A stretch of 64,000 bases of DNA. Source: Mesostigma viride. Its lineage: Eukaryota; Streptophyta; Mesostigmatophyceae; Mesostigmatales; Mesostigmataceae. The position numbers and the translations under genes were made by a program. This document shows, in pieces, positions 42,401-64,000 of the stretch. The stretch covers positions 62,001 to 126,000 of the forward strand of contig RPFO01000104.1 of NCBI GenBank assembly GCA_009746045.1, written 5' to 3'. The number at the start of each line of letters is the position of its first letter. The first letter of the stretch is position 1. The notes beneath the pieces are model-generated. The model did no database searches. It was not told the DNA's origin and was given only the letters and a program-made list of their open reading frames with translations.

Positions 42401-42789
42401 ATAAGATAGTTCATCATGTTCTTCACCAGTTTGATGTAGGCGCGGACGTCTCATTTCATATTCCTGCAATTGCAGCGCTAGCAAACTTCATGGTGGCGCT
42501 GGTTACGTTGATACCCTTTGGAAGACGGAGATCGCCTTGCCAGCCACGCTTGCGCTGGTTTCACAGCCCCCCCACTATCCCGCCTGTTTAATTCACCATC
42601 GTGGTGGGCGTCGGGGCGTTTGCAGGGCGTGCAGATACGGACCCTTGATAAGGAATTATCACGCGGCATGCGCAGGTGGCGTTGACGTTACTCTTCATCC
42701 TGCTGCCGGCTCCATGTTTCCGCCGTAATGAGTTATGGCATTAGATTATCTTGTGACCTCGATTTTGTTGTCGCCAAGAGCTAAGAGAC
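39470..42789. other. Intergenic region, no convincing gene
   Basis: Short decayed open stretch at 39530-39990 (DKETWAAICNISTIMKDICM; SSDEDYISPSSK), possibly a retroelement or gene remnant. B-box-like words (GATTCGATCC near 40427; GTTCGAATCC near 40569) lie without a foldable tRNA around them. The promoter of the downstream B3 gene must lie here, but no element could be assigned. Confidence 0.45.
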
Positions 42790-63822
<21,033 letters not shown>

Positions 63823-64000
63823 AGGTCTACAATGCTAGCATCAATGACATAAAATCTCTGTGCTGGGAATCTAGCTCTTACAAATGGGTGGGGTTGGGTG
63901 GGACGTCCTACACTGCTACATGCTTTCTGCTAGGATCTCGGCATTCTCTCGGCTCTCGAGAAAAATGTATTGAGAATTGAAAAAAACCGGTAGCACCAAC
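63823..64000. other. Window end, probably intron of the ARF-like gene
   Basis: No coding signal was seen in the last 180 bases. Confidence 0.4.

Overview
The window is nuclear DNA of a green-lineage eukaryote. It holds two large spliced genes on the + strand, split by about 26 kb of nested retroelements, and there is no sign of a prokaryotic or organellar region. Two things suggest a streptophyte (charophyte-type) alga: the protein families, and their GT-AG introns with matching phases. The first gene is a land-plant-type EEIG1/EHBP1 NT-C2 protein. The second is an Auxin-Response-Factor-like B3 protein whose flanking dimerization segments can be recognised. The species cannot be named from the sequence.

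Region 1 to about 13.5 kb: a five-exon gene, already in progress at base 1, encodes an NT-C2 domain, a very long low-complexity linker and the conserved C-terminal domain of the plant family. Its introns and 3' end are full of tandem repeats: a 49-bp minisatellite of about 48 units, a 71-bp repeat, a 25-bp repeat abutting a splice acceptor and a 30-bp pyrimidine-rich repeat. The reading frame is broken twice at G runs, each time as if one G were missing.

Region 13.7-39.5 kb: a retroelement island. It has three copies of an ORF1-only LINE family (one +, two -), a decayed + strand LINE with ORF1, endonuclease and RT, several LINE 3' fragments, and a - strand Ty1/copia-like cluster. That cluster has two gag genes, integrase, protease, RT and RNase H, and lies between two nearly identical 385-bp direct repeats that may be its LTRs. 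A roughly 500-bp TIR element sits inside the cluster. Perfect palindromes of 109 bp and 37 bp lie at its 3' side.

Region 39.5-42.8 kb is intergenic, with nothing convincingly coding. Region 42.79 kb to the window end holds the ARF-like B3 gene in about ten exons, continuing past the right edge. Its B3 domain is split by a 12.8-kb intron carrying two 1,699-bp elements in inverted orientation. Each has CCCCTAAAT termini and TTAA target duplications, the piggyBac signature. Further microsatellites, (GT)42 and a 0.5-kb CT/CCCT tract, lie in the same gene's introns.

The two host genes show no functional link. One looks like a membrane or cytoskeleton-associated C2 protein and the other like a transcription factor. 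The rest of the window is repeat biology: LINE, LTR, TIR and tandem-repeat growth inside introns and between genes.
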